A stretch of 64,000 bases of DNA from Macrotis lagotis (taxonomy: Eukaryota; Chordata; Mammalia; Peramelemorphia; Peramelidae). Where the stretch lies: positions 253,957,826 through 254,021,825 of the forward strand of contig NC_133658.1 of NCBI RefSeq assembly GCF_037893015.1, read 5' to 3'. Shown here piece by piece: positions 21,852 to 31,837 of this stretch. The stretch's first letter is position 1. Each line of letters begins with the position of its first letter. The notes under the pieces were generated by a model. The model saw only the letters and a program-made list of their open reading frames with translations. It was not told the DNA's origin and made no database searches. The translations under genes and the position numbers were made by a program.

Positions 21852-22410
21852 TGTGGTGGTGATGGTGGTGGGTGTATGTGTGTATGAATATGTGCCCTGT
21901 AGTGATATTTGTGGCTATAGAATAATTAACATGAGAGTTGGCAGAAGAACCCTCTTAGCCCTTTCATTTATGGCTACCTTTCACATCAGTTAAAAGACTA
22001 TATTGAACATCATACTGTAAACTTGGATGCTGGGAGAGCTTAATTCTGAATAAGCCTGATAGAGGGACTTTTTCCTCTACTCAGTTCAGACATAGCCTTA
22101 GCTGATTGAAGTCAATCAGTTGTGGCATGGTTTTTAGTCTCTTTAGTTCCCCTCCCCAATGGTCAACAGATCACATTTTCTGAGTTGGCTTCAAATATGA
22201 GTGGACTGGTGTCACCTTTATAAGATAAAAAGGTTCTGGATCTGTTAGAGTTATTATTGGTGGTGGTGGTGGGTGGTGGTGGGTGGTTGTGGTTATGATG
22301 GTGGTAGCGGTGGTGGTGAAGTGGGTGTATATGTGTATGCACGTGCTTGCCCTGGACAGATACTTGTGGCTACATTAACATGAAAGTTGGCAAAAGAGAG
22401 TTCTTAGCCC
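21852..22410 (+). repeat. Pair of ~110-bp direct duplicates around a spacer
   Basis: Bases 21,852-21,961 and 22,297-22,410 share 'tgggtgtatgtgtgtatg', 'atttgtggcta', 'attaacatgagagttggca' and 'ctcttagccc' at roughly 75-80% identity. The start of each copy lies in GGT-rich sequence (22,257-22,319 is (GGT)n). The spacer is unassigned. Confidence 0.6.
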
Positions 22411-22417
22411 ACAGAAT

Positions 22418-22635
22418 CTTGGGATTCAGATTTGGAAGTATGACTTACAATCATCTACTCCAATCCCTTCACTTTGTGGATGAGGAAACAGATTCATAAA
22501 ATAACTTAACTGACTCATAAAGTGGCATGACTTGTTTACAGCCACACTGTCAGGAAGAAGGGATTTGAACCCAGCCCAGGATCTCTAATTCCAAATCCAC
22601 TCTTTCCCCCCTGTTATTCCATATTGCCTCCTCCC
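22418..22635 (-). repeat. MIR3/THER1-type SINE
   Basis: 'atcttgggattcagatttgg', 'ttgtggatgaggaaacagat' and 'gggatttgaacccagcccag' appear in complemented MIR order. Confidence 0.75.
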
Positions 22636-23202
22636 TTGGTGTCTCTTAGCACTTCCTAGTTCTGCCCCCAATTCTGCAGGAAAGAGAAGATGGTTTATTC
22701 CAAGAACACTAGATACCCTATAAAAGTTAAGTATATTTATGTAAAGCATTGTGCCAAGGGATTAATGTGAAAAGCCCATAATAGTGTAGTTAGAAAAGAA
22801 GTGTATACCTTCACAGGAGCCTCATTAAGCCAGTGACATTTAACAGGGACTCTTATGCTGAGAGTGTCATGAGCTCACCGGTTATGGACAAAAGGGTTCG
22901 AGTCAGGAGACCTTAAGGACTCGATTCTCTTCAGAAGTGCAAAATGCAAAGGGAACTTAGAATGAGGTCAGAGGGAAAAGAGTGACATTTCCAGGAGGGA
23001 CCACCTGCCAAGACAACTGGGAGAGCAATTCTGTTTAGGAGAGAGCCAGATGTTTTTGATGGTGACCTTAGGACCTGATCAATATCTCTGGGAGGCAAGA
23101 GTTCAATATGAGTAAATTAGGAAGTTCAGTATTTAGCAATAGCATCTGGCCTGTAGTTTTTTTAGACAAAGATGCTTTCTGACTTTTTGTCGTTAGCCTG
23201 GT

Positions 23203-23204
<2 letters not shown>
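22636..23204. other. No recognisable gene
   Basis: Mostly unique-looking. 'agggttcgagtcaggagacc' at about 22,893 is B-box-like and may be a heavily diverged SINE head. Confidence 0.4.

Positions 23205-23252
<48 letters not shown>
23205..23252. repeat. (TG)n microsatellite
   Basis: 24 pure TG units. Confidence 0.97.
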
Positions 23253-23254
<2 letters not shown>

Positions 23255-23289
23255 TTTGAGATTTGCTTTTACTTTTGTGGCCTTCAAAG

Positions 23290-23650
23290 CCATGGTAACA
23301 GGACAGACCTAGAAGGGACTTCAGAGAAAATAATCCAACTAACTCATTTGTTACATATGGAACAAATGAGGTCCAAGATAGAGAACTGAGTTATTTACAG
23401 TTACACATCAAATCATAGAATTAGAAGGATCAACCACAAATTTAGAAGAGAAAGGGGCAGTCTTCAAGGTACTTCAATACTTTGAATTGGTCTTTAATAA
23501 TAGAATACCCTTATTTTATAGATAGCAAGGGAGGTAAAGTTAAGTGAATTAATTGTTCAAGGGCACATCGGTATTAGTAAATAGCAGAGTTAGATTTGAA
23601 CTCATCACGAATGACTCTAAGTGATGCTCTCTCTCCACTACACCAAGTCT
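23290..23650 (-). repeat. Two adjacent MIR/THER1 fragments
   Basis: The first (to about 23,412) has 'gacctagaagggacttcaga' and 'acaaatgaggtccaagatag'. The second has 'tatagatagcaagggaggta' and 'gttagatttgaactcatcac'. Both are in complement orientation. Confidence 0.6.
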
Positions 23651-23779
23651 GGGAGTGAGATTACACAGCCTCTCTGTGAAAGGTCTAGCAAATCTCAAAA
23701 AAGAGAGGCTACTGGGACTTGGACCACTCTTGTTTACTCAGTGAGGTAAATTACTGGTTCATTTATTCATTCATTCAAC

Positions 23780-24170
23780 ACTTCTTCAGTTCATATTAAG
23801 CACAAAGTTCTGTTCTTAATTCTGATCACAGGATCACAATTTAATCTTTTCAACAATCACAAAGGTCATCAACTAACTTTGTAAGGAATTGTGTTTTCCT
23901 TGGGAAGAAGGGACAAAAACACTGATGAAATCTTGGATCTTTTGATATGTTAAATAATTTGGTAAAAATGCATAGATAGATAAGACATGGTCCTGGTCCT
24001 CAGGGAGCTTAATAATAAAGGATCATAGACAATACTTAGTATCTGTATGATCTCTCTCAGCACCTCAATTTAGCCTTATAAGTTCGATGAGAAGGGTTGG
24101 ACTATATGACTTCTAAGATCTATTTCAGTTGGAAGTCCTAGGATTATGTAAATAGGTGGAATTGGCTAAA
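23780..24170 (+). repeat. Unclassified dispersed repeat, copy 3
   Basis: It aligns with copies 1 and 2 through 'aatttaatcttttcaacaat', 'gatgaaatcttggatctttt' and 'gatatgttaaataatttggt'. It aligns with copy 1 also at 'gacttctaagatctatttca' and 'aaataggtggaattggctaa'. The middle includes 'cctcagggagcttaataata', which looks L2-derived. Confidence 0.55.
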
Positions 24171-24354
24171 AATATTCTGTTAGGGCAGATTGGTCAGATT
24201 TCCTTTCCTAATTCTAGATGAAAACCCTAGAATTCTTATCAAGAGAATCATACATTATTGAGATTAGGGGAATCACATTGTAAAGATACAATCTCTTTGA
24301 GAGCAGGGACTCTAACTTCTGTTAATATTATCTTTTTCATTGGCACCTAGGACA

Positions 24355-24590
24355 ATGCTGTTGTTGTTCAGTTGTTTCAGTCATGTCTGATTCTTGCTGA
24401 CCCCATTGTGGGTTTTCTTGGCATAGATACAGTAGTGGTTCACCATTTCCATCTCCAGCTCACTTTACAGATGAGAAAACTGAGGGAAGCAGAGTTAAGT
24501 GACGTGCCTAGGATCATACAGCTAGGAAGAATCTGGGGTCAGATTTGAACTCAGGAAGATGAGTCTATCCACTGACCCAGTACAGTGAGC
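24355..24590 (-). mobile_element. MAR1-type CORE-SINE
   Basis: 'gttgttcagttgtttcagtc', 'gggttttcttggcatagata', 'tttacagatgagaaaactga' and 'gatttgaactcaggaagatg' cover the complement from tail to head. Confidence 0.9.
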
Positions 24591-24599
24591 ACTCACTCA

Positions 24600-24994
24600 G
24601 TTTGTGGTTCTAGCTCTTTAATTGGCTAAGTTGACTGACAAAGGTGGTTCTGTGATTTTGAAGGATTTGTGGTCATTGGGATTGTGGGAAGGTGAACTGG
24701 TGGTTAGTTAAACTCAGAAATTTCTAAGTGGGCTTAGCCTGGACCTACCTCAACATGTGGTTTCAAAGTAGTCAGACCTATGGCATTCTTGTATTTAGAC
24801 ATCACAGACATTTTTCATTTCTTTAGAGACATTTTCCTCAAAACAAGACAGCATCAATCAAAGGGAGCTCCTACTTTCTTTTATAAAGGGGGAATAAAAA
24901 GAAAAACCAGGAGATTTTCTGTAGAAACAGCTGGAGGCTGACATAACTCTATCACCTCTCTTGCTTAGAAAGTTCATTTTTTTTTTTTGATCTC
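24600..24994. other. No recognisable feature
   Basis: Unassigned sequence without a supported gene. Confidence 0.4.
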
Positions 24995-25125
24995 CAACTA
25001 TCATATAAACTGAGAGCTGAGCTGAAAGGGACCTCAGAAGCATCTAGCTTATTCATCTTTTCTAACAGATGAAGAAATTGTGGTGAAAAAGTTTAATGAC
25101 TTGCCCCTGTACACATAAATAGTAG
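24995..25125 (-). repeat. MIR3-type fragment
   Basis: 'gctgaaagggacctcagaag' and 'acagatgaagaaattgtggt' give a diverged complemented MIR3. Confidence 0.5.
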
Positions 25126-25140
25126 TAATAGTAGGAGTGA

Positions 25141-25357
25141 TTTTTTTCCTTTAATTTTGAAGATGACTCTGACATCAAGTAAATGATGTCATGGCATGCA
25201 TGTAATCTGGATTAAAGGGAAGGAATGTTGCACAAAGACATCATTCTTACTATCTCTTGCAGAACCAAATGAACCTAGTGGCCTGATATAGTAGGGACAG
25301 GACAACTGGTATTGGCCTGGATACAATGGTGTAACAGAGACAGAATTTGAATCAGGA
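25141..25357 (-). repeat. RTESINE body and tail
   Basis: The complement ends with 'catgacatcatttacttgat' plus 'gtcagagtcatcttcaaaat', the RTE-like tail. Upstream it keeps its own 'atatcaggccactaggttca' middle section, so the adjoining block at 25,358 is additional material. Confidence 0.65.
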
Positions 25358-25456
25358 CTCACTTTCTGCTCCAGAGTCATTTGGATCCATCCATTGGTCA
25401 GAAATGAATCAGGATAAAGCAATCGGGGTTAAGTGACTTGCCCAAGGTCACAAAAC
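25358..25456 (-). repeat. 99-bp inverted copy of the SINE segment at 26,088-26,186
   Basis: All 99 bases match the complement of 26,088-26,186 except two substitutions, then homology stops abruptly at both ends. It contains 'gcaatcggggttaagtgact' but no SINE head beyond it. Confidence 0.85.
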
Positions 25457-25669
25457 CACTGTTGTTTACCTTATTGGCTTCTGTCCCAAACTGGAAGAGG
25501 GCATATTAATTAGGCATACTACTTAATTGGGATATAGACCCAATTTCCTCCTCATGAAAATAATACTTGATTATGATTGAACTTTATATGGTTTATTATA
25601 ACTACATAGTGTTTTATACTGATTATTCCATTTGATCTTCACACAAAACCTAGCTTCCTTTAGTGCTCA
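25457..25669. other. No recognised gene; possible MIR scrap
   Basis: 'attattccatttgatcttca' near 25,620 suggests a complemented MIR start. Confidence 0.35.
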
Positions 25670-25860
25670 GCTTATGTCCTAACCCTTAGGGTAAGGACAC
25701 TTTTAATGATACCACCCTGGTTGTTAGTATTCTCTACCTCCTCAAATTGTCATTTATTTCTCTTTTCATGTTGTATTCTCCTAGTAGAATGTAACCTGAG
25801 GACAGGTACATTTTCTCTCTTATACCTTGCTCATCATAGGTACTGAATAAATTATTGTTA
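25670..25860 (+). repeat. L2 3' end
   Basis: 'ctagtagaatgtaacctgag' and 'gacaggtacattttctctct' are followed by 'aggtactgaataaattattg'. Confidence 0.7.
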
Positions 25861-26021
25861 AACCACATCACTGAAACTGTGAAGGCAAGATACTATTAAC
25901 CCCATTTCCATGATTATTCCATGTATCATCATAACAGTTGACATTTCTATAGCACGTTAAGGCTTTCAGATTGCTTTAATATAGCTTATCTTGTTTGAGC
26001 TTCACAGTAACACTTTGATCA

Positions 26022-26290
26022 ATGGGCAGAGTGCTGGCCCTGAAGTCAGAAGGACCTGAGTTCAAATCCTGCCTCAGTCATTTATTAGTTTTGTGACCTT
26101 GGGCAAGTCACTTAACCCCGATTGCTTTATCCTGATTCATTTCTGACCAATGGACGGATCCAGATGACTCTGGAGCAGAAAGTGAGGCTGGAGACTTCAC
26201 TCAAATTCAATTTACATGTATGTTATGTCATCACCCCCCTGATGTCATGGTCCTCTTTGAGAAAGAAGGACAAACATCATCAACACTATG
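26022..26290 (+). mobile_element. RTESINE, full length
   Basis: The tRNA-like head ('gggcagagtgctggccctga', 'gagttcaaatcctgcctcag') is followed by a middle shared with 25,358-25,456. The RTE tail is 'ctgatgtcatggtcctcttt' plus 'gagaaagaaggacaaaca'. The frame at 26,122-26,355 is inside the repeat. Confidence 0.85.
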
Positions 26291-26384
26291 AAATAAAACC
26301 TTATTTTATTATTCCTAGTTTAACAAATTCCCTTCTCCCATACTTTGCCATTTAGCCATCCTGGTTTCTTCTTACTCCTCTTAG

Positions 26385-26551
26385 GTGACTCCTCTTCTTG
26401 GGTTCAGATTTGACCTTTCAGACACTTACTGGCTATGTGACCCTGTGCAAGTCACTTAACCCTCTTTGTTTAGGTTTCCTCATTTGCCAATTGAGCTGGA
26501 TGAGGAAATAACAAACCACTCCAGTATCTTTGACAAGAAAATTCCAAATAG
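26385..26551 (+). repeat. MAR1-type SINE, 5'-truncated
   Basis: 'ctggctatgtgaccctgtgc', 'gtttcctcatttgccaattg' and 'actccagtatctttgacaag' belong to the MAR1 body and tail. Confidence 0.75.
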
Positions 26552-26634
26552 GGATAGCTAGGTAGTGTGGTAGGATTGAGCACTGGCCCTGGAGTCAGGA
26601 GGACTTGAATTCAAATATGACCTCAGACACTTAA
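26552..26634 (+). repeat. WSINE1-like SINE, 5' half only
   Basis: It runs from 'gatagctaggtagtgtggta' to 'gacctcagacacttaa' and then stops where the opposite-strand SINE's T-tract begins. Confidence 0.85.
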
Positions 26635-26791
26635 TTTTTTTTTAGTTTTTTTTGCAAGGCAAATGGGGTTAAGTGACTTGCCCAAGGCCACACAGCTAGG
26701 TAATAATTATGTGTCTGAGGTTGGATTTGAACTCAGGTACTCCTGACTCCAGGGCCAGTGCTCTATCCACTGCATCACCTAGCCACCCTGA
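26635..26791 (-). mobile_element. WSINE1-like SINE, full length
   Basis: 'ttttttttgcaaggcaaatg', 'ccaaggccacacagctaggt' and 'gcatcacctagccaccc' give a complete complemented copy, head-on to the plus-strand half copy. Confidence 0.92.
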
Positions 26792-27409
26792 CCACCTATC
26801 TGCCCTTCCAAACAGATTCTTGAAGACCCAGATAGGACTGAAAACAACCTCACAACATGTATATCCTGAAGGAATCAGTGCTGAAAGGAACATAACTTTG
26901 AAGATACTGACTTTTAAAAAGAAGTCTCAAAGGGAGAAAGATGCCAAATAGCATGTAAAAGATTGTGGATGGAATTATTATATATAAAAAAGAGAGAGCA
27001 CAGTGACTACTCCTGTATATATCTACTTTCCTATCTCTATAAAAACTTTTTGAGACTTGTTTCTTTTGGCTCTGGATTTCTATATCTGTAAGTAATAGGA
27101 CCGGTGAATTGAGAAGAACAGACAAGAAGGTAAGATTAGGGAGAAATGCTTTGGAGTTTCAAGGAGCAAGGAAAGAAGTTAAATGGGGAACCATTGAAAC
27201 CAAATGATAGAAGGAGAAAAATTTAGGATTCTAAGCCAGTAAAAGAGATGAAGAGCAATAGATAGGAATGGAACATTCAAACTTCCTTTCCAATGCAATA
27301 ACAACCATTTCTGCCAGGGCATACTTACCTGAGAGGAGTGCCTTCCTTCTGTTTAGGCAAGACAGCATTTGAAATATTCCAGAGTCTGGGAAAGATGGAC
27401 TCTGAGGAG
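26792..27409. other. No recognisable feature
   Basis: Unassigned. The frames at 26,696-27,125 overlap the SINE or are AT-rich and unconvincing. Confidence 0.4.
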
Positions 27410-27602
27410 AGATGGTGAAGTGTAGGACACTGGATTTGTAACAAAGGATCTGAGTTTGAATTCTGAATAACTCTGCTATTTATTGTGTGATTATGGACAA
27501 ATCACTTAATCTGTCTGGATCTCTGTTTCCTCATTTGTAAAATAAAAGAATTGGACTATGATTATCTCTAATGTGCCTTTCAGCTTTGGATTCTATGAAT
27601 GG
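27410..27602 (+). repeat. MIR/THER1-type SINE
   Basis: 'tgtgtgattatggacaaatc', 'tttcctcatttgtaaaataa' and 'tgcctttcagctttggattc' in order. Confidence 0.75.
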
Positions 27603-27609
27603 TCTAGAC

Positions 27610-27806
27610 CAGAGTTGTCAAACATGCAGTTTATGACACTGAGTGTAGCTGAATCAGATTAATGTAACTGGGAAATATTTAACAAAATTATTAAAAAGCC
27701 AATAAAATATGGATAATATTATATTTAAAACTAAGGCAATATGCAACCTGTAGTTATCCCTATGCACAGTGCTCTCTCCTGCTGCTATTTAAGGTTGGTA
27801 CCACTG
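27610..27806 (-). mobile_element. hAT-type MITE with TIRs and 8-bp duplication
   Basis: It begins 'cagagttgtcaaacatgcag' and ends 'ggttggtaccactg', an imperfect inverted terminus. The flanks gtctagac (27,602-27,609) and atctacac (27,807-27,814) match at six of eight positions. The internal 'gaaatatttaacaaaattat' is shared with the fragment at 50,285. Confidence 0.75.
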
Positions 27807-27859
27807 ATCTACACAGCTATCCTTGATGCAACTATGAGAAGCACACATGTTTTTAAAAA

Positions 27860-28180
27860 ATTTTTTTATATATTTCATTAAATATTTTCCAATGAAAGAT
27901 AACCTTTTTAAGCATTTATTTTAAAAAATTTTTAGTGTTAAAAACTTTTCCTTTTTCCCTGCCCCACCACATATTGATTATATATGTGAAATCATACAAA
28001 AAATATTTCTGTATTAGTCATGTTGCCAAAAAAAACCCACAATCCTCCCAAAGAAAAATAACATTTTAAATAAAGTATGCTTCAATCAACACTCAGAGTT
28101 CATCAGTTTTCTCTCTGCAGGTGACTAGCATTTCTCATTATGAGTCCCTTGAACAGAGCAGCTAAGTCACAGTTGATCAA
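27860..28180 (-). repeat. L1 3' end, antisense
   Basis: 'cattaaatattttccaatga', 'tattagtcatgttgccaaaa' and 'agttcatcagttttctctct' match the L1 piece at 478-895 in order. Confidence 0.75.
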
Positions 28181-28189
28181 CAGCCAAAA

Positions 28190-28490
28190 TGGATGCAATT
28201 GACTGAGAGATGTAGGGATTACAATATCCCACTGTTTATTGTTGGTTGATTATAAAAAGAAAGTTGACTAAGTCAAAACATATACAGTATTTAAGACTCC
28301 CCTCCAACAAAGTATCTTCATGGGAATATTAGGATAATGGAAGATTCCTTTGTCACTTTAAGCACAAGATATTTTTGTTCAATGAGCCTCTGAAGATCAA
28401 TAACAGGTGAGACCAGTGGAGATATTTCCATCTCAAAGATGTTGCCACTGTCATGAAGGATGTCCCCTTCAGAGTCAGAATGGAAGGAGC
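28190..28490 (+). pseudogene. RT-domain fragment of an RTE/BovB-like LINE
   Basis: The plus strand encodes CRDYNIPL followed, after a frame slip, by VDYKKKVD-x-VK. This matches RT motif A of the form (F/V)DYxKAFDSV, with the first catalytic aspartate retained. About 190 bases on, 'gatgttgccactgtcatgaa' encodes a region like the motif-B helix. Several stops and frameshifts are present. The wording differs from the RTE elements at 4,588 and 56,413, so this is a second lineage. Confidence 0.55.
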
Positions 28491-29575
28491 ATTCCTTTTA
28501 GTTAGTAAAGCTCTCTCTCTCTAGACATGTTTCTCTTTGCATAGGATCTTGATTTTTATGAAACCCTGAAATAATTGAAAACTAAACAGCAAAAATCAAG
28601 TGAAGGAAAAATACCTTCTGTTTATTATATGTGTCTGATCAAGACAATATATTAGTTCATATAAATATACATGTTGGAATATATATATATATATATATAT
28701 AAATCATGTTTATATACATAAACACATCTAAATGTTTTATCTATAATACACATGATATAAATATATATACACACATATACATATATAGGTAGTCTATAAT
28801 GTCATAATGCTTATTTTGAAAAATGTGAATGTGTTCCAATTTGATTTATATTTTAGGAACAATTTTAGCATAATATAAATTTCCTCAATTTCTACAATTT
28901 CATTAGCAAGAAACAAAAAGCTGACCCAGCTGAACTGAGCGGCACATGCACAAAACTCAGACACCTACCAACTATCTCAGGTCACTGCCTGTGCTGTCTT
29001 ATAAGATTAGATAATATTGCATCATAGTAACTCACATCCACTTCTATGAGTCAACTTAAGACTTTTTTCAAGCTAAAGTGTCATATTTATTCTGTATCTT
29101 CTGAGGCAATAGGTACTGTAGGTCGAGGATGGCTGGTGTACCCCTACCTTCTCTCCCTCCCTTCCTCCATGACAAGGTCCTCTGAACTAGGAGTTTCCAC
29201 GCACTGAGGCCACTGCCTTGACCAACAGTGACTCAACTTTAACAGCCTAGGCCCTATGGAAATCAGGGGGCAGGCTGATCAGAAAGCAAGAGCCTGCTGA
29301 AACAGCCACTATTCATCATAGTAGTTAAACATTCTAATCCATTTAACTGTGTGAAATTGTGCTAGGATTTTTATTAGGTTCTTACTTTTTTAAAAAAAAT
29401 GTGTCACTAATAAAATAAAAAAAAATGTGTCACTAATAAAATTTTTTGAGTGTTATGCCCTAACCCCATTTTTCTTATAAGCCCCATGATTTTTATCTAT
29501 AATTTTGCATAGCATAGTGATTTTTAAGAAGGCATCTGTCATGTTATAACAGTACTGACTGTAATATACATAGCC
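28491..29575. other. No gene; AT microsatellite and a small tandem duplication
   Basis: (TA)n lies at 28,677-28,700 with AT-rich sequence to 28,790. Bases about 29,394-29,441 hold a tandem duplicate of 'aatgtgtcactaataaaat'. The GC-richer part at 28,920-29,330 is unassigned. Confidence 0.5.
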
Positions 29576-29630
29576 AAATATATATATATATGTATATATA
29601 TATTTGTTTATATGTTTATATATTTTGTAC
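29576..29630. repeat. TA-rich microsatellite
   Basis: Alternating TATATATG/TATATTTG units. Confidence 0.85.
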
Positions 29631-30504
29631 AGGTTTTTGCAGATGAATAATGAATTGGAACCTTTATCAAAGAAGAAAAGAGTAGATGGATTCATTTGGG
29701 AAATTTCAAAGCAATTTTAATTATTCTAACTCCTCCCTGTAACAAAACACCTATCCTTTTTTAAAAACACAATATTCTTTCAGTGTTGCTCTGTGGCTTA
29801 AATCAAGTCTCTTAGGAATCAAAATCAGGTCAGGTAGAGAGCAATCAGAAAATGCCTGATGAGTAGCCTACTATGTAGGCCATAATTTAAAATTATAATC
29901 TCTATGCAAGAAGAAGCATAAAGACATTTTCAAGGATGGGTGACTGAAAAAGGTGGAATGGTCATACGGTGAGAGCACAGAGTAATAGAAGGACAGCTAA
30001 AAGATCTCAAGCAGATTATTAACCTTTTTTTAGTGTCCTGGACTCCTGTGGAAATATGGTGAAGACTTTCAAGGACATTTTTTCTTTTTTTGAAAATTCA
30101 TAATTTAAGGAAATGCTTTAGTGAAAATGAATATGTAATTTTTTTCCCACCCCAATTCATGAACCCTCTGAAATCCACCCACAGACCTAAGGTTAAGAGC
30201 TTCTGATTCAAAGGAAGGCTTTTAGGACTTTGGAAAAGTCTTCTATGGAGTACCTAGGAAAGGAAATGGTTAAGAAGCTCATCGAATGGTAAAACATGAA
30301 TGGTAAAACATGAATGGCTTGCCATTTGTGCTGTCATAAGTACTGATATTAGAGATCTCTCAAACTAAGTATAAGAATAATTGATGAGAACTTCCTTTCC
30401 TCTGCCTCTAAATATCAGAAAAATATACAAAGACTAAAGTAGAAATGGAGAGAAAGAGATTTAGCTAGATACTCATATATAGAATCCAACCAAGAAAATA
30501 ACCA
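29631..30504. other. No recognisable feature
   Basis: A 15-bp tandem duplicate ('atggtaaaacatga' repeated) lies at about 30,287-30,316. Otherwise unassigned. Confidence 0.45.
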
Positions 30505-31085
30505 CATAACTAGAGGATCATTGGGATGGGAAATGGCCTTTAAAACTCATTTGAATAAACTGGAGATGAATAGTCTAGACAAGTAAAGATTGGGGGGGGG
30601 GAGTTGATCTAATTTTTATTGTTCAGCTGTAGCAATCATGTCTAACTCTTCATGACCCCACTTAGAGTTTTCTTGACAAACATATTGGAATGATTTGCCA
30701 TTTCCTTTTCCAGTTCATTTTACAGATAAGGAAGGGTTAAGTGACCTGTCCAGGGTGACACAGCTACTTAGTGTCAGAGGCCAAAATTGAACTCTGAAAG
30801 GTGAGTCTTCCTAGTTCCTGATCAGACACTCATCTACTTAGTCATCTAGATGACCTTGGTGAAGTATATCTGTCTTTAAATATTTTAAGATTGTTCTCAT
30901 AGAAAAGGGAATAGATTTGATCTGTGTGGCCCCAGAAGACATAGTTAGAACCCATAGTTGAACGTTACAGGAAGGTAGATTTTAGCTTAATCTAAGTGAA
31001 ACTGTGATTTTTTGATCCACATAATCTGAAGGCAGGTATATTCTATGTCATCCCTTACACAGGGTTCTCCAGTGTCCTTGGATGG
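30505..31085 (+). repeat. CR1/L3 LINE, interrupted by a SINE
   Basis: Left part: 'ttgaataaactggagatgaa' to a G-run. Right part (30,860 on): 'atctgtctttaaatatttta', 'gatctgtgtggccccagaag' and 'ttagcttaatctaagtgaaa'. The two parts are collinear around the MAR1 SINE. Confidence 0.7.
30617..30850 (-). mobile_element. MAR1-type CORE-SINE within CR1/L3
   Basis: 'tcatgtctaactcttcatga', 'tttgccatttccttttccag' and 'gaactctgaaaggtgagtct' run from tail to head in complement. Confidence 0.88.
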
Positions 31086-31830
31086 TTGGGGACTAGAAGG
31101 AGTATCTCTCATTTTTGCTATTGACTCAAGCCCTCACAGATTAGGTTCCTCCAGTTTTAGGAATCTAACCTCAGTTCTATTTAATCATGAAACATCAGAT
31201 TATGTTTTATAAAAGAATATTTATTTCAATGATATAGTAAGAGGAAATATCAAAACATTTTTCCTCAGTACTCAGGAGCCACAATCCTACCTTATCCCAC
31301 CATGGTCTCCCTCTGGGGAAGGAAAGGAAGGGAACTTTTGTTCACAGCTTAATTCAGTTTCTATATAGCATTAGTTTTATAAGCTCCAGGTTCCAAGCTG
31401 CGTGCCCTCTCTTCCCTTCAGTTTACACCCCAGGGCTTCCCTGATGGGCTGGCTGCATTCAGTCTGAAATCCTGGGCTTCAAGGTTCCTATGACTCAAGT
31501 TTCCAGGTCAGAGACTCCAGTTTCTGTTCCTAGAAATGACAGGATACATAGAAAATCCCCAAGCTCCTTCCTCAAGGACACACAGTTTAGAGAGAGGGCA
31601 AGGTGACCCTCTGGATCTTTGTCCCTAGTTTATTGTGTGATGTCCCTGTTGTGGGTAAAGGAGATCTCCACCTCTGGATACTTCAGGAAGAGATAGCAAG
31701 AGTGCCTCAATTGGCTTGATTTAAAGATGCAGACAGCTCTGTCTACACTGCCAGTGGAGGGATGATGCTCCCACCTATGCTGTAAACTAACACAAAATGT
31801 TCCTGCCTACACCAGTCCTGAGGATGGTGT
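31086..31830. other. Unassigned, moderately GC-rich stretch; possible old LTR
   Basis: No repeat matched. On the minus strand an AATAAA lies at about 31,222-31,227, followed by GC-richer sequence, which would suit an old solo LTR. No TG...CA ends or flanking duplication were found. Confidence 0.25.
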
Positions 31831-31837
31831 TTATTCT

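Noticed and set aside
22880..22930. B-box-like 'agggttcgagtcaggagacc' as a tRNA gene
   Set aside because: No cloverleaf could be drawn. tRNA-like boxes in this window belong to SINEs or are isolated.
25189..26355. Repeated peptide MLYPDSFLTNG in two frames
   Set aside because: It comes from the shared RTESINE segment and its inverted copy, not from a coding gene family.
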